Below are positions 36,290 through 49,500 of a stretch of DNA of 64,000 nucleotides, in pieces. Origin of the DNA: Vitis vinifera (Eukaryota; Streptophyta; Magnoliopsida; Vitales; Vitaceae); contig NC_081817.1 in the NCBI RefSeq assembly GCF_030704535.1, positions 2,309,001-2,373,000 on the forward strand. The letters run 5' to 3'. A program made the translations under genes and the position numbers. Each line of letters begins with the position of its first letter. Position 1 is the stretch's first letter. Below the pieces are notes generated by a model. That model saw only the letters and a list, made by a program, of their open reading frames with translations, searched no databases and had not been told where the DNA came from.

Positions 36290-39200
36290 ATGCTTAGGAT
36301 CACTTTTGGTTGATGGTTTTGTTGACCCACTAATGCATTTGAATTTTCCTTCTCAAATAAATTTTTTTAAAGTGAGATCACTTCATAAAATTCCTTCAAT
36401 TCAGCATGGGAGTGGTGATTTGAAAGGTAAGACTTTTAAAGTATATGGATACCCGGGCTTGAAGGGAGTCGGTGTAGAAGTCATGCTAGTGGGAACTAAA
36501 AGAAAGAAAAGTGACAACAAAAAATAATAAATAATAGCAATGAATATCATGAGCATGGAAATAAAATTTTCTTTCCCTTGCAATCTATGGATACCCGGGT
36601 TTTCAAACATTTTCTCTCTAACTTCTACATTTTTCCATCCTCAAAATCAAATCTTCTTTTTTTTTTTGAAAAAAAAAAATCCTCTTTCCTACTTCTTGGC
36701 AGCCTTTTTTTTTTTTTTTTTTTTTTTTCTAAAAGGCTTATTCCTTTTTTTTTATTTGTTTTTTTACACCTTTAAAAGCTCATAGGATCCCACCTATCAC
36801 TTTCCTTTGTTTCTTTTTTTTTTCTTCTTGTCTTTTTCCCATTTAAATTTATTCCTTTGCCCTTTTTAATCACACATTACCATGTGTTCTTCATTATATC
36901 CACTTTCTTGAGAAAATCAATTATATCAAGCACTCTTTTTTGATTGTATGAGTTTTTACTTTACAAATATCCACCAATCCAATCATTCTCAAAGCCAAAT
37001 CCCCTTAACTTCTCAAGAACCATAATAAATTTACCACTAACGCCACCAACCCAAAACCAAGGGTAATAATATACCCTACTTTTTCAAGAAAATCAATTGT
37101 ATGTAGCTTTCTTTTCCAAATTGTATGAGATTTGTTAGACAATTATCTACTAATCCAATAATTCTTATAACCTAATCCTCTCAATTCCTGAGAACCATGA
37201 CAATTCACCTTAAATGCCACCAACCAAAAACCAAGAATAGGAATTGATAAGCTACAATTATAGATCTACTCAACCCAGTCTTGTAGTTTTTTTTTTCATA
37301 TTTTATTTAAAAAAAAATACAACAAATGAAGCATAAAAACATGATATCAAGCGGAAAAGCAAAAAATGAGTAAAGATAAAAATAAAAATGAGGAATACAA
37401 ACAAAAAATAAAACTCAAAGTAAAATAAAAACAAAATACCAAGTTCCACACCATACTCATTGGAACATAATTAGTGGTCTACAACTATCGTAATACAAAA
37501 GAATGTAGAAGTTTAAAGCACATCATGGAGATGTACTTATGTTGTGGTGAGGTAAGACAATTCTTGGTAAAAGGGAATGAAATAATGTAAGAGTCACCTA
37601 GTTTATAAAAACTATTAGATAAATGTATTGTAAGTAGACAAAAAAGAGTTATATTCATTGTTTAGAAGAGATTTCCTCCGAGGTGTGGTTAACCTCAATA
37701 GAACAAGTAAATTGAGTAAAAATAAAAGTTCATCCCATAAATGTTTGCCACTATGCTGTCAAGACTTAGTTTTTAGTCAAGCTCCTAGTAATAGGATGGT
37801 TTAGTCACATAATGGAACACTAGTTGTGACTTTTTTTTATCGCCATTTATAACATGTATCATATCTTGGTCAAAGTCGATGGCTCAACAAATATTTTATT
37901 ATTGTCAACTTTTCGTAATATGGGGATATTAATAACACAACTAACTATGAGTAATAGTTCATTGGTTAGATTTAATGGTGATTCAATAAGTTCTCAGTAT
38001 GAGTTAGTTCTTTAGGTTAATACGTGTTGAACTAGACATGATTATGATCAAGTTTTTTATAGTTGACATCAATTCCCATTATAATATAATTTTGGAAAGA
38101 ATATCGATTTGCTAGATGAGATTCATACCTTTCACTTGCCACTAAAATTTTTTATTTTTGATTGGACATGGAATCATAGAAATCTTAGGAGATTATGCTA
38201 CTTTTAGGAAATTTTACTATGTAACCTTGATAGTAACTTTCAAAAAATTAACTATTGGTTCAAAAGGATTGTCGTCATTACAACAAGGGCTTAGGAGTTA
38301 TTTGGATTGCTCAATGCCAAGCCTTAGAACATTGAGTTGCATACAAAACTATCATGTAGATCTCTAAATCTATGTAATTGAAGCATTCCAAACACTGAAT
38401 CATGTAAAACTATAAATCTATTTGCTTAGAAAAACATACTTATGATCCAAATGTTCCCAAGTCAATTCCAATTGATGAAAAGGTGGCACGAATCTCAAAG
38501 ATAAGAGATTTCCCGCTCAATGACTCTTTTTTCCCTCATAAGGGTGGAAGGTAGGGTTACATTATCTAGATTTTGAAAAACAAAAGAATAAGACTGAATC
38601 CCAAACCCCTAAAAGGGTTTATATAGACTCTTTGTGGGTTTAAGTGACTTAACTTGGGTTTGGATCACTTAATCTTGTTTACTTAGGTCCTCATTAATTA
38701 ATAAACCATATTGGGTTCCAATTAATTGATTGGTCAAGTCCGAAGATGACATTTACAAACTCCTATACAATCTTGCATTTTTACCAAAATACCCATATAC
38801 ACACATGTGAATAAATAACCTACCTAACCTTCATAAAATGTGTCACCATGGAATACAAACTTGAGCAATGACCACTAGGACCAATAAGAAAAAACTAGCT
38901 TTCTCAAAATCCAATTCTAAAGTTTACTCGACATTTTACTACAAAGAGTCAATTGCATTTCAAGATTGTATGATATTAGATCGAGATAGATAATTTGGGT
39001 CTGTGACTTACTAACGACTGCATATAGATTCCTTATGAACCGATATCCATAATTTAACGATGTATGTGCTATCAACTTATCAAGGCTATCTTGTCAATCC
39101 TTGAGTTACAAATCTTCATATCATGTGATCAAATGATATAGTTTATCTCACAAAGAACATAGGTCAAATTTCATAATAAGAATTATTGTGGCACTATTGG

Positions 39201-41255
39201 TTTCATGATTACAAGTCCTTAAGATTTACCTAATAAGATATATTATTTCAATCTCATGAGATATTGTGGTTCTTCTATTAATAATACTTGTTGTCATTTG
39301 TCTTAATTAATAGTGACCTAATTCCTTGGGAATATATGACCACCATAAGATCTCATTCAAAGATCAAAATCATCAAATATATCAAAACTAATTCAATATT
39401 CTCTCAAGGTTGAAAGCCTATACAACATAATAGTTCGATGAATCATGATTACTCGATAGTTAATGTCATGATTCATCTTAGGTCCTATTTAATATGTTAC
39501 ACACTAGTACACTTATCATGTGAAACTATTCTGATGACCAAGATAAGTCATCATTCCAATTAGGAGGTGCACTATAACATCAAATGGATTGCCTAAGTCC
39601 ATGAATCAATTATGAACGATTTATCAATCTTGTAAGAAACCCATAACTTGGATCTTTCGTTTAACTTCCAACGCACCTAAATTATGTACAATGCAAGTGA
39701 TATAGTTTTAAATTCTCAACTCAATATTAATGTAAGTAATGAATAAAATGGTGGAAACTTAGTATAACTTTGTTACAACATATCTTACTTTTAAGGGCTC
39801 TATCCCAACAAGAAAGAGCACGAACATCTTCTTAACATATAAAAGCTTAAGATGGTCAACATGGTAAATCGTATCAAGTTGAGATCTAGGTGATGTAAAG
39901 AGTTAAGGATAAGAACCCTAATTGGAAAGTGGATATTATTGGAATGGATTTGTGGGTAAAGCTAAAAGAAATGCAAGAATAATTGAATTAAGAGGAGAAA
40001 ATGTAGTCTCGCACTAGCTTGAAAGTGTGAATAATGTAAGGTAATCTTATTATGATTGTCGGACTTAAAATTAGGATATTCACTATATAGGATAAACCAA
40101 TAAACACTTTATAAATATTAGAACACGTCCTCTAAATGATGGAGGTTATGTGAGAGTGGCTATCAACCAATTGGAATGATAAGCCCAATAAGAAAGACAA
40201 TAAATAAATAAATAAAATGATAAAAACTAAAAGAAGAAAGAAAAAACAAATAGGAAGGAAAAAGACAAAATAAGGCAAGACAAACATCGAAGAATAAAAA
40301 GGCACCACAAAGGCTTACTAGTAAGGGAAATGGGAACAAGAAACAAAAGTTTACAAAGACTACAACATGCTAGCGAAAAATGGGAGAAATCAATGTTGTG
40401 AAAAATCCTAGAGAGCTTTTGTAAACTCTTACAATAGTGAGAAATTGGAGTTTAAATACAAAAGCTTCTAAGTGATGTTCCTAGAAAAGGTGTTTGATGG
40501 CAAGCCATATTGTGGAAATGTAGACATTTTGAAAATAGAAAAAGTGGTTGAACAAACACCAATGCTCTTAAATGGGAGCCACACTTGATAGTATCAATGA
40601 AATAAAACTTGTCTTTTAGGTGAGGGCATGCATCATGCACCTAATAGGAGAGTAGCTAGGTATTAACTATATTATACCTTTTTGAGCTTATGTAAATGAA
40701 AAAGGTGTTTGTTGAAGCCTATCAAGACTAATGCCAGGGGTGATGGAAAAACATTCCAATTACCTTGTATTTAATTTGACTACACCTTCGACTTTAATAG
40801 ATTAGACATGAGCCATGAGAGCCACCCCCCATGTTCTTTGTCCACTAATACTCAATTATGCAGCTGTCAACCCATGATGTGCGAATGACTATCAAAACCT
40901 ACCTTAAACATATAGTCCAAAGGGAAATAAGTGTAGGACAATTCTAATCATAGCAAAAGAAAAAACCATAATGCTTGAAAGGCTGAAATTGATACCTCCC
41001 ATGAGCATTACATTGTTTCGGAAGTAGGTATATCAAACTATTATTGACTAGTCAAAGATGAATGAATGAATTGTAACGTAACTTTATTGATCTTCAAGTG
41101 TTTTGTAATATTTTAATAACCCAATGTCTTTCATTAATCCACGACATTTCTTTATGTTTTTCTTAATTATAATTCAAAATAAACTCTATTAATTATGGTA
41201 CATGAAAAATAAAAATAAAAATAAATTTAAAATGATAGAGAAGCAAAAGGTTTGT
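36290..41255. other. gene-free AT-rich region
   Basis: No gene is supportable. It contains a T-rich low-complexity patch (36655-36775), two occurrences of TATGGATACCCGGG (36444-36457 and 36586-36599), and an imperfect tandem duplication of about 170 bp (36896-37068 with 37075-37230, sharing AAGAAAATCAATT, TTGTATGAG and GCCACCAACC). At 38380-39800 the sequence has the look of LTR-retrotransposon leader DNA (GGGTTTATATAGACTC, GGATCACTTAATC), without recognised protein. Confidence 0.5.
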
Positions 41256-41259
41256 TTAT

Positions 41260-41263
41260 AAAA
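41260..41263 (-). terminator. pol III oligo-T terminator of tRNA-His
   Basis: On the minus strand, TTTT begins six bases past the last encoded tRNA base. This is the usual distance for an RNA polymerase III stop. Confidence 0.7.
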
Positions 41264-41268
41264 CAGAT

Positions 41269-41340
41269 TGTGGCTGCTGGGATTCGAGCCCAGGTCTCTA
41301 CGGCCACAACGTAGAATTCTTACCACTAAACTACAGCCAC
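41269..41340 (-). tRNA. trnH-GTG (nuclear): tRNA-His (GTG anticodon)
   Basis: The 72-nt gene folds as a complete cloverleaf. Acceptor stem GTGGCTG pairs with CAGCCAC; the anticodon stem CTACG pairs with CGTAG around loop TTGTGGC, giving anticodon GTG at 41305-41307; the T stem CTGGG pairs with CCCAG around CTCGAAT. Discriminator A is at 41269. There is no intron, and no encoded CCA or G-1, as expected for a eukaryotic nuclear tRNA-His. The gene is divergent from the hexosaminidase, whose ATG lies 240 bp away. Confidence 0.95.
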
Positions 41341-41404
41341 TGGATGCTGTGGAGCGCTCTAGCAAAATAAATTTAAACTAAATCACTCACTGTACCATCG
41401 TCAC

Positions 41405-41412
41405 TTATAAAC
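41405..41412 (+). promoter_or_regulatory. possible TATA box of the hexosaminidase gene
   Basis: TTATAAAC lies about 170 bp upstream of the ATG at 41580 and between it and the divergent tRNA-His. Position and sequence are compatible with a core promoter; there is no further support. Confidence 0.35.
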
Positions 41413-41579
41413 GGTTTGGTTTTGATTTTAAGTGATGTTTTCGTTGGTCGCTCCTGTTACCTGGAACGGTAGTCAGCGCCAGCGGCACTCCAGCTGTCGG
41501 CACCACTCATCTGATCCACACCAACTGTACATAACCGAATCGTACCTGATCGTCATCGGACTTTTTTTCCTGCAAATTC

Positions 41580-43531
41580 ATGGCAGTTCCGTACCACTTC
41601 TCCTCTTTCGTTTTCGTCTTTACCTTAATCTGTGCCCTGGGTGTTTCTCTCGGGTTCAATTCCACTTCAGACCTCGATGACTCCCTCGTCTACCTCTGGC
41701 CCCTGCCCTCGGAGTTCACGTTCGGCGAGGACGTCCTTGCCGTTGACCCCGATCTCTCGCTTGCCGTCGGTGGCGATGGCGGGAACTCCGATATTGTCAG
41801 AGAGGCGTTTCTAAGATACAGAGGAATCATATTCAAGCACAGCACTAGGTTTTCGAAGTTCAGGGGGAGATCGATGTATGATATTAGCAAGATTAGGATT
41901 ATTGTTCACTCCGACAGTGAAATGGTGAGTCTGAGAAGTAGGTGAATATGAGGTCTTTTAGGCGTTTGTTTGGTTACTGGGAAAACACTGGGATGTTGAT
42001 CAAAACAAAGATTAATTGGTATTGTATTCTTAAATTTTAAAATTTATCTGAAGGCGGTTTTGGATGTGTGATCCTATTTTGTTGAAATTTTGTGCCGCTC
42101 ATGTTGGATAAAAGAGAAAAAAATAATAATTGAAAAGAAAAGGAAAAACCTTGTGCCAGCCTCAATTATTTTCTTGGTGTCTCACCTCTATGTGCTTTTG
42201 AGAGCGTTTTGTTTGTTTTGCAGCTTCAACTTGGTGTGGATGAGAGTTATTCCTTACTTGTGGCAAAAAACGATGACCATTCAATTATTGGAGAGGCTAC
42301 AATTGAGGTAACTTAGGACAAGAACTTTTTGGTTTTAGCTCATATATAGTTTTGAACATGGTAGATGGAGACCCAGATGTAAATGTGTAAAAAATACTAA
42401 ATTTTAAAATGTCTTGGATATGTGTTTAACGTGATTCTTGGTGCCTCCTACAGTCTTTATGATTGATTTGGTTATTGGTTAAGTGTTATGCTATATTTGC
42501 TTGACAGTATTTGTCCCATTTCCTGCCACTTATGGGATGTGTGTTTGTAGTGATTAGTTCGATCTGATTTTTGCATAATTTCATTTGTACAACCTCACAT
42601 TTCAATTGATGGAAGAGGGGGAAGGCGTAATTAACTGAGGAAGGAGGTGGGCTTTTGTGATGAGTGGGCACTAGAATAGGCATGTTCCAGTCATTTGAGT
42701 CAATAATTGCACCTCTTGTTCAGAGGTGGTGCATCACAATGTCGATCTTCACATTTGAACCAGTTATGATATGGCAACGATGATAGTTTTTTCATCCCTT
42801 TTCATGTTGTTTTATTTGAGGCCATGTTCATGGTTAGATGCATGTCACCAGCAATGTTCCGGATTTCTGATATGTTCACAGTTGAAAGGGAAACGCTTGA
42901 TTACTCTAATCCAGTGGACTTGAATATTCACAAAATAATCATTGATTCTTTAGTTTAATACTTTCTGCTTCAAGAATAATTCAATAACTACACATGACTT
43001 AATTCTTGATAGTTTACAAAAATTTTACATATTAAGATGACTACTTCCCATTCCAAACAATTTCTACTTGTTTGAACACTTGACATCTGGATCCCTTTTG
43101 CTTTGGGCCTGCTCTGAGGAGCTTTTTCCTCCATTCAACTATTTATAGAGTCATACTCTCCACTGAATCATCAACTACCATGCCTTTCTTACTGCCTCAA
43201 TTCTTTTTGGCCTTCCTCTTGTCGGTTGTTCTTGTTGAGTCTCCAACTCATATTAAATGACTCCTCTTTTGTGCCACCTTTAACTGGTTAACTGTTTCTC
43301 ATTTGACTTTTCTCGTGTTGCCACTCAACTAACATCCATGTATTTTGTTCTTATCTTCTCCAATTGATCGTGTTAACTATTATCTATCATATTAAGGACA
43401 CAAACAATTCCAGGACTTCTGCCTATAACAAACAATTCAATAATTATTGGGCATTGAACTGCAATAGTTGTATTGGATATGTTATGCAGCATCTCAACAT
43501 GTGAGCACTATTTTCTTTCAGTTAATGAATC

Positions 43532-43573
<42 letters not shown>

Positions 43574-46500
43574 TATCTTCTTGAGGAATAGCTCAAGCTA
43601 GTCAGTGCAAAAAATCAAATGGTTAAATATTAAATTCCCATTTCAATTTGGGTTTATTTCTGTCTTTTTTTAAGGCATAATTTGGGTTTATTTCTCAAGT
43701 CCTTCTAATGCATGCACAAACCTATATAGAGAGTTGTGCTTTTCATTCCAGATGGTACTGTTTTTAATATTGTGTTTCTTTCAGGCAAATACTGTCTATG
43801 GCGCTCTGCGTGGATTAGAGGTATGTATACTGTATTACTGCATTTTGTTTGATACAAAACATGGAACTCATATTACCTAGGCATTTGTCTTTAACTAGTG
43901 AAACGGACTTCTGTGTTCTTTCATTTGGTCTATACTATGAGCCACTTTGGCCCATTGTTCTTTCTTTTGACAATCTTCTGCTGATGTCAACCAATCATTA
44001 TAAGAGTATTATGTCACTGTCTAGGTTAATCATTGGAATCTTGTCTGACCTTTAGACTTTGATCTCTTTATATAGATTCCTATCTTGTAATGCAATCATG
44101 CTGAATCCTTGGAAATCATTGGCTACATTTACATGGTGCCTTATCAATCTTTTGGTCATAAGAGAGAAAATTACAAGAAAATAAAGAGGAATTGATGATA
44201 AAAATGGTTGGATATTGTCATTTTTCTTTATTTTATTGTTAGGTAGTTTTCATAGGTGCCACTGTTCAGTGGTCAAAGTCACAGGCTGTCTGGCATAAAT
44301 GCACAGATTCAAGAATTGAGAGTGGCCACTTCATAGAAAATGCTTGTTTTTAGGATTGTATCAAACTCATCACTCCCAAGATTGGATGGACAAAAGCTCT
44401 TTTTCTAAGTAGGTTTTGAAAATGATATATGGATTCTCTTTCCTCATTTATTTATTTAATTTTTCTTTCTGTTGTTTTACAGACATTTAGCCAATTATGT
44501 GCATTTGATTATGGAACTAAAACTGTACAAGTGTACAATGCACCATGGTACATCCAAGACAAACCAAGATTTGTATATCGTGGTCTTATGCTAGGTAAGC
44601 CACTGTTCTTTTGTTGATCAGGAAATTAAGTTTGCCAAATTTTTTATATTCTTTTTCTGGAATCAACCTTGATATGCATCATATTTTATGTTCTTTTGCA
44701 GATACCTCAAGGCACTATTTACCGATTGATGTAATTAAACACGTAATTGAATCTATGTCATATGCTAAACTTGTAAGATACGTTGCTCTTCTCCTGCTCA
44801 TTTTGAAATTGGAATTCATTGTAACCACTCATCTGATTGTCATCCCATTTCCTGCTTCTCTAATACTTCTGGCTGTAATTCTGATACTGAGAATTACAAT
44901 CAGTAGAATGTCCTGCATTGGCACATCATTGATGAACAGTCATTTCCTCTGGAAGTACCTACGTATCCAAAATTGTGGAAAGGTGCATATACAAAGTGGG
45001 AGCGCTACACAGTTGAGGATGCGTATGATATTGTCAAGTAAGATTCTGTATCTTATTTAATATATAAGTAGTGCCGGAGCTTTTAATTGTTTTTAAGAAC
45101 CTTTTTTTTTAATCAGAAAATGTTTTTAAGAACCTTCTTCCAAGTATTCTCCAATGCTTTTTGAAACAATGAATGTGTGTCTATAATGATCCTCAAATGG
45201 ATTGGATCTTATCAATAAGATTTGGTGGAAGCTGCTATGAACATAACGAATTATTGATTTTCCAACAGTAGTTGAACCCAAATAGTCAGGACTTATATTG
45301 TTTTCATTGTGATAATTTTCATTACTCTTGCTGCTAATTTTATTTTAGGTTTTCTTAACAGAACAGGCAAAGTGAAAAAGAATGCTTTCAGTCGACAATG
45401 TAGATAATAAATCACAAGTTTATGTGCACTTTAAATATGACTTTACTTTCAACCAATACATTTGTAATCATCTAATATTTTAATAAAATTTATGCAGTCT
45501 TTTGAATTTAAAGAAGATCTGGTTTCCTCACTTATATGGGATCAAATTGAGCAGAGTGATATAGAGTCAGAGACGAAACAGAACTTGTCACTTCTGTTCT
45601 CTGAATGTTTGACCTGATTCATGTTTTTTGGTTTGTCTTGGTTTTTTGCACTCAAGATTTCTTTGTTTTCTAATATTCTAACAGTTTGTTTTCTGGTGCA
45701 TATTTCCCTGGTATGTTTGGATCTGAAGCTTCGCCAAAATGAGAGGTGTGTTCTATCTTCAAAGTTTGTATAGTTTTCATTGGCATGTTCCAAACATTTT
45801 TCTTTTGGAACTCTTAACTTCACATTTTTCTTTTTTCAAGGAAGTCCAAAATTTTCTTTAATAGAACAATTCAATTTCAGTTTTAGTTGGGTATCTTTGG
45901 GAGTTGAATTGCATTCTGGCTTTAAGATATCTATAGCTGCATATACATTTTTTTTAAGTTTTTCTCCATCATTTATGGCAGGCATCAATGTTATGGCAGA
46001 AATAGATATCCCTGGTCATGCAGAATCATGGTAAAACACTTATTTATATCATCTCCATGTCAAAATCATGTTATTCTAGCTGGTGTTAATTTTCTTTTGG
46101 GGAAATTCTCAGATTATTTTTGGTTCCCGGAAAGTACTAGGGAAAGGAAAAAAAATGCTGAGGAAAATTATTTTCTCATGTTTGGTTTGCCACAAAAAAT
46201 ACAAAAGAACTTGACAATGGCATCTGTAGCAGGCTAATCAAGACCCTCTTTTTGTTCAATAATATAAAAATGATTCATTCTGACAACTTTGTAGAAGACA
46301 ATCCTTTTGAAGTAGCGAACTTTACACAATAATAACACAATCATGGTTTTATTATCTCCTGGACTGAACCATTTTTAATCTTCACATTGTCTATCAAACT
46401 GTGAAATCTGTAGTTTTCCTTGTTTAGTACATTTATTTCATTGGTTTAGTGCTCATGGATACTTGTGGAAAATCCTAGGAGTCAAAACAACAAAAGATGA

Positions 46501-49500
46501 GAAATATTGAAACTTTGCTTCTTGATTGACCACTTGTGCATTTATTTTAGGTAATCTAGACTATCCTTCAACACATGACATTTCAAATTTGTTATATATT
46601 TTTCTATGTAGGGGCACAGGATATCCTGACCTTTGGCCCTCTCCTTCCTGTAGAGAGCCTCTTGATGTTTCAAAAGAGTTTACTTTCGATATGGTTTCTG
46701 GAATTTTGACAGGTTAAGCTCCATTAAAGCCTTTCCTTTGGTAATGGTCATGTTTCTTTCTTTTATTTTTGCATTTGCTGCCTTTGTGTGAATAGTAATA
46801 TCCCTAATGCACTTGATCCTTGTACTTGGGGATTCTATAAAATGTGTCAACCTGATTGATATTAACCTGAGCAATGGAGGTTTTAATCTCTCCTTGAAAA
46901 AAAAATTGGTTGATAAAGATATTTTTGAAAATAATTTTTTTATTCTATTATGTATGTTTTGTTTTACAAACTTGTCAACATATTAAATGTCTTAATACTT
47001 GAATTTTTTCCTAAAAGATTCCCTTTTTACACCAGTGATTTTGATGCATGCATTATGGTGTCACTTCCTGGTTAGTAACATCACATGGAACAATTTTAAT
47101 TTAGTGGATGAAGCAAAAATAAGGATAGAAATTGGTTACTCGAGATTCTATTTGCTGACAGAGAATTATGTATTTTCCATGCAGCTGTTTTGGGCAGACA
47201 TTTTTCTTGCCCCTAAATTTATGATAGAAACCATTCTGTAAAAATAAATCGGAAGGCATGCATTTTGTCCCATACCTCATTGGAGGATTTGTAGCATATG
47301 TTACCCTGTTACATATATTTGATGCTTTTGTTTTTAAATAAAGAGCAATGCTGTCAAGAGGGAATTCCTTTATGGATATAATGTTCATCAGATTAGAGAG
47401 AAAAAAACAAAGAATGATCAATCTTCATCCTTGGAGCCCCGACCCTTGATAATTGTAGTTGTGAATTCCTCCATATTTTTTCTCATTAGCCTATGGTGCA
47501 TCATCTGCTATAGTTTCCAAGGATCACCCTCTTGCATATGTATTGGCATCTTACTGCAAAGGTATACAAACCCGAAGTTAAATGTTAATCTGTATGGATG
47601 CCTTTTGAGGGATTGATATTTGCATTGATACCCCTGGTGAGGGTTGCAAAGTAATTTATTCTCATTATTTTGCAACATTAATGTCCCCAATTTTTGCATA
47701 CTTCTACTGTGGAAAGAATATTTATTATTAAATAATGTTTAAGAATAGATGTCATGGAAAAATATGCAACTCATATGTCAAAAAGTGAAAAACTGAAACT
47801 TTAGTGAAAGTTATGGTCTTGAGAAACTTTGGGTTTGAAGATCACATTAACATGTCAAAGCATCCTTGGCAAAGGCTTGGAGTCATTCCTTTTAGCATGT
47901 TTCTACTTGTGGTTCACAAGAGTGTTCTTATTTTAATGCTGATTTGAGTTAACTCATGCCAACTTGTACTGCTTGAAAGGGTATAGTGAACCCATGTCTT
48001 CATCATTTCTTGGCATGCTTGATTTGCAATTACAAAAGCATTACATTTGAAACTCAACATTTTTATCTTATGGACTTTAAGACTATTGTTATTAGGTTTT
48101 TATGAGAAATTAGGTAGTGTGGTAATTATTCTTTTCTCTACTATAAATTTCTGACTTAAAGTTTTTGTTTTATAGACATGAGAAAAATTTTTCCTTTTGA
48201 GCTCTTCCATTTGGGTGGTGATGAGGTCAATACAGGTTAGTATTAGTGATTCTTTTATGAACTCTTCTCTAACGTGTCTCTTCTATTCTGATTAAAACAT
48301 TGTGGTTTTCTTTTTACAAGCTTAGATTCTACTATCACTTAATTGAGAAAAAGGAAGAAAAAAAAAGATAATGATAATGATCTTTTGGTTTGACCATTCC
48401 AATGATCCAAGGGACAGGGTATTTTGGTTTTGCAGGAGTTGGGTTGTGTTATGGTTGGTTTCATTTGGTTGTAAAAACCTGTGATCTTTTATCTTTATGC
48501 TAAAGATGCCATATTTTATACACAAGCATGATTGTCCTGTACTTTTCTTTCCATTGCTTTGATATTTATCTTGCTCCTGGCATGATCTTGATTATCTTAA
48601 AATTTTTTGTTACTGTATCTCTTACTTGAGGAGGTTCTTACATAAAATGATTAATTATCACAAATGGAGTAGATTATTATTCCACTCCTTCACAAATTTG
48701 AGAGTTTAAGATTGCCGGCATTCTATGTCTGGCTTGATATATTATCTAATAGGACAAAGGGCATGATAACAGAGGTCGGATACTAACTTGATATCTATTT
48801 CATTCTGTCTCTGGCAAAACTTATCTGATTTATTAAGAAAAGGGAGGTGGTTTCTATGAATGACCTTAACTATAATGCATTTGGGAATCATTCACTTAAA
48901 TGCATGTTACATTATATGGGTGATGAACTCTAAAATCGTAGAGCTATGATAGAATAATTTCTTGCAGTTTTTAAATCTTCACTTGTTCCAACATTCAGGC
49001 TTCTCTGGTTTTGCATTTTTGTTTTTGGCTGCATTCTGATGGTCATCTTTTAGGTTTCATGAAAGTCTAATCAAATGACAACTGATCAGCCAAAAATGCT
49101 GCATACCTGCATGCTTCAAAGATACTTTTACCATAAAAAGACTGGCAGAAATGAAGAAGAAGAAATAGAAGAGGGAGAAAAAGTAGTTATAAAATAGGGA
49201 ACAACTCTAGAGTCGATCCCATTTCATTTTTTATATTTCCATGGTGAAATAACCAAATTTGTCTCACAATATGTTAACAAAACCAATTCAGATACGGATC
49301 TTACATATTGATTCTGAATGAATCTGCAAGTTTGTATCTATAGACATGATTCTCTTGCCTGTTTTACTATAAATATTTTATTACAATCTTTCCATCGGTA
49401 TAAAAGCTTTGTAGCCAATGAATCTACAAAGAAATGGTGATTGTTCAAGTCAAATTGTCGGCTATAAGCCTATAACATCTTTCAAGAACTTGAACTATAT

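Noticed and set aside
36540..36785. Phenylalanine-rich open frames
   Set aside because: They result from poly-T tracts.
44611..45060. 149-residue plus-strand frame in the hexosaminidase gene
   Set aside because: It reads through introns; only pieces coincide with true exons, in another phase.
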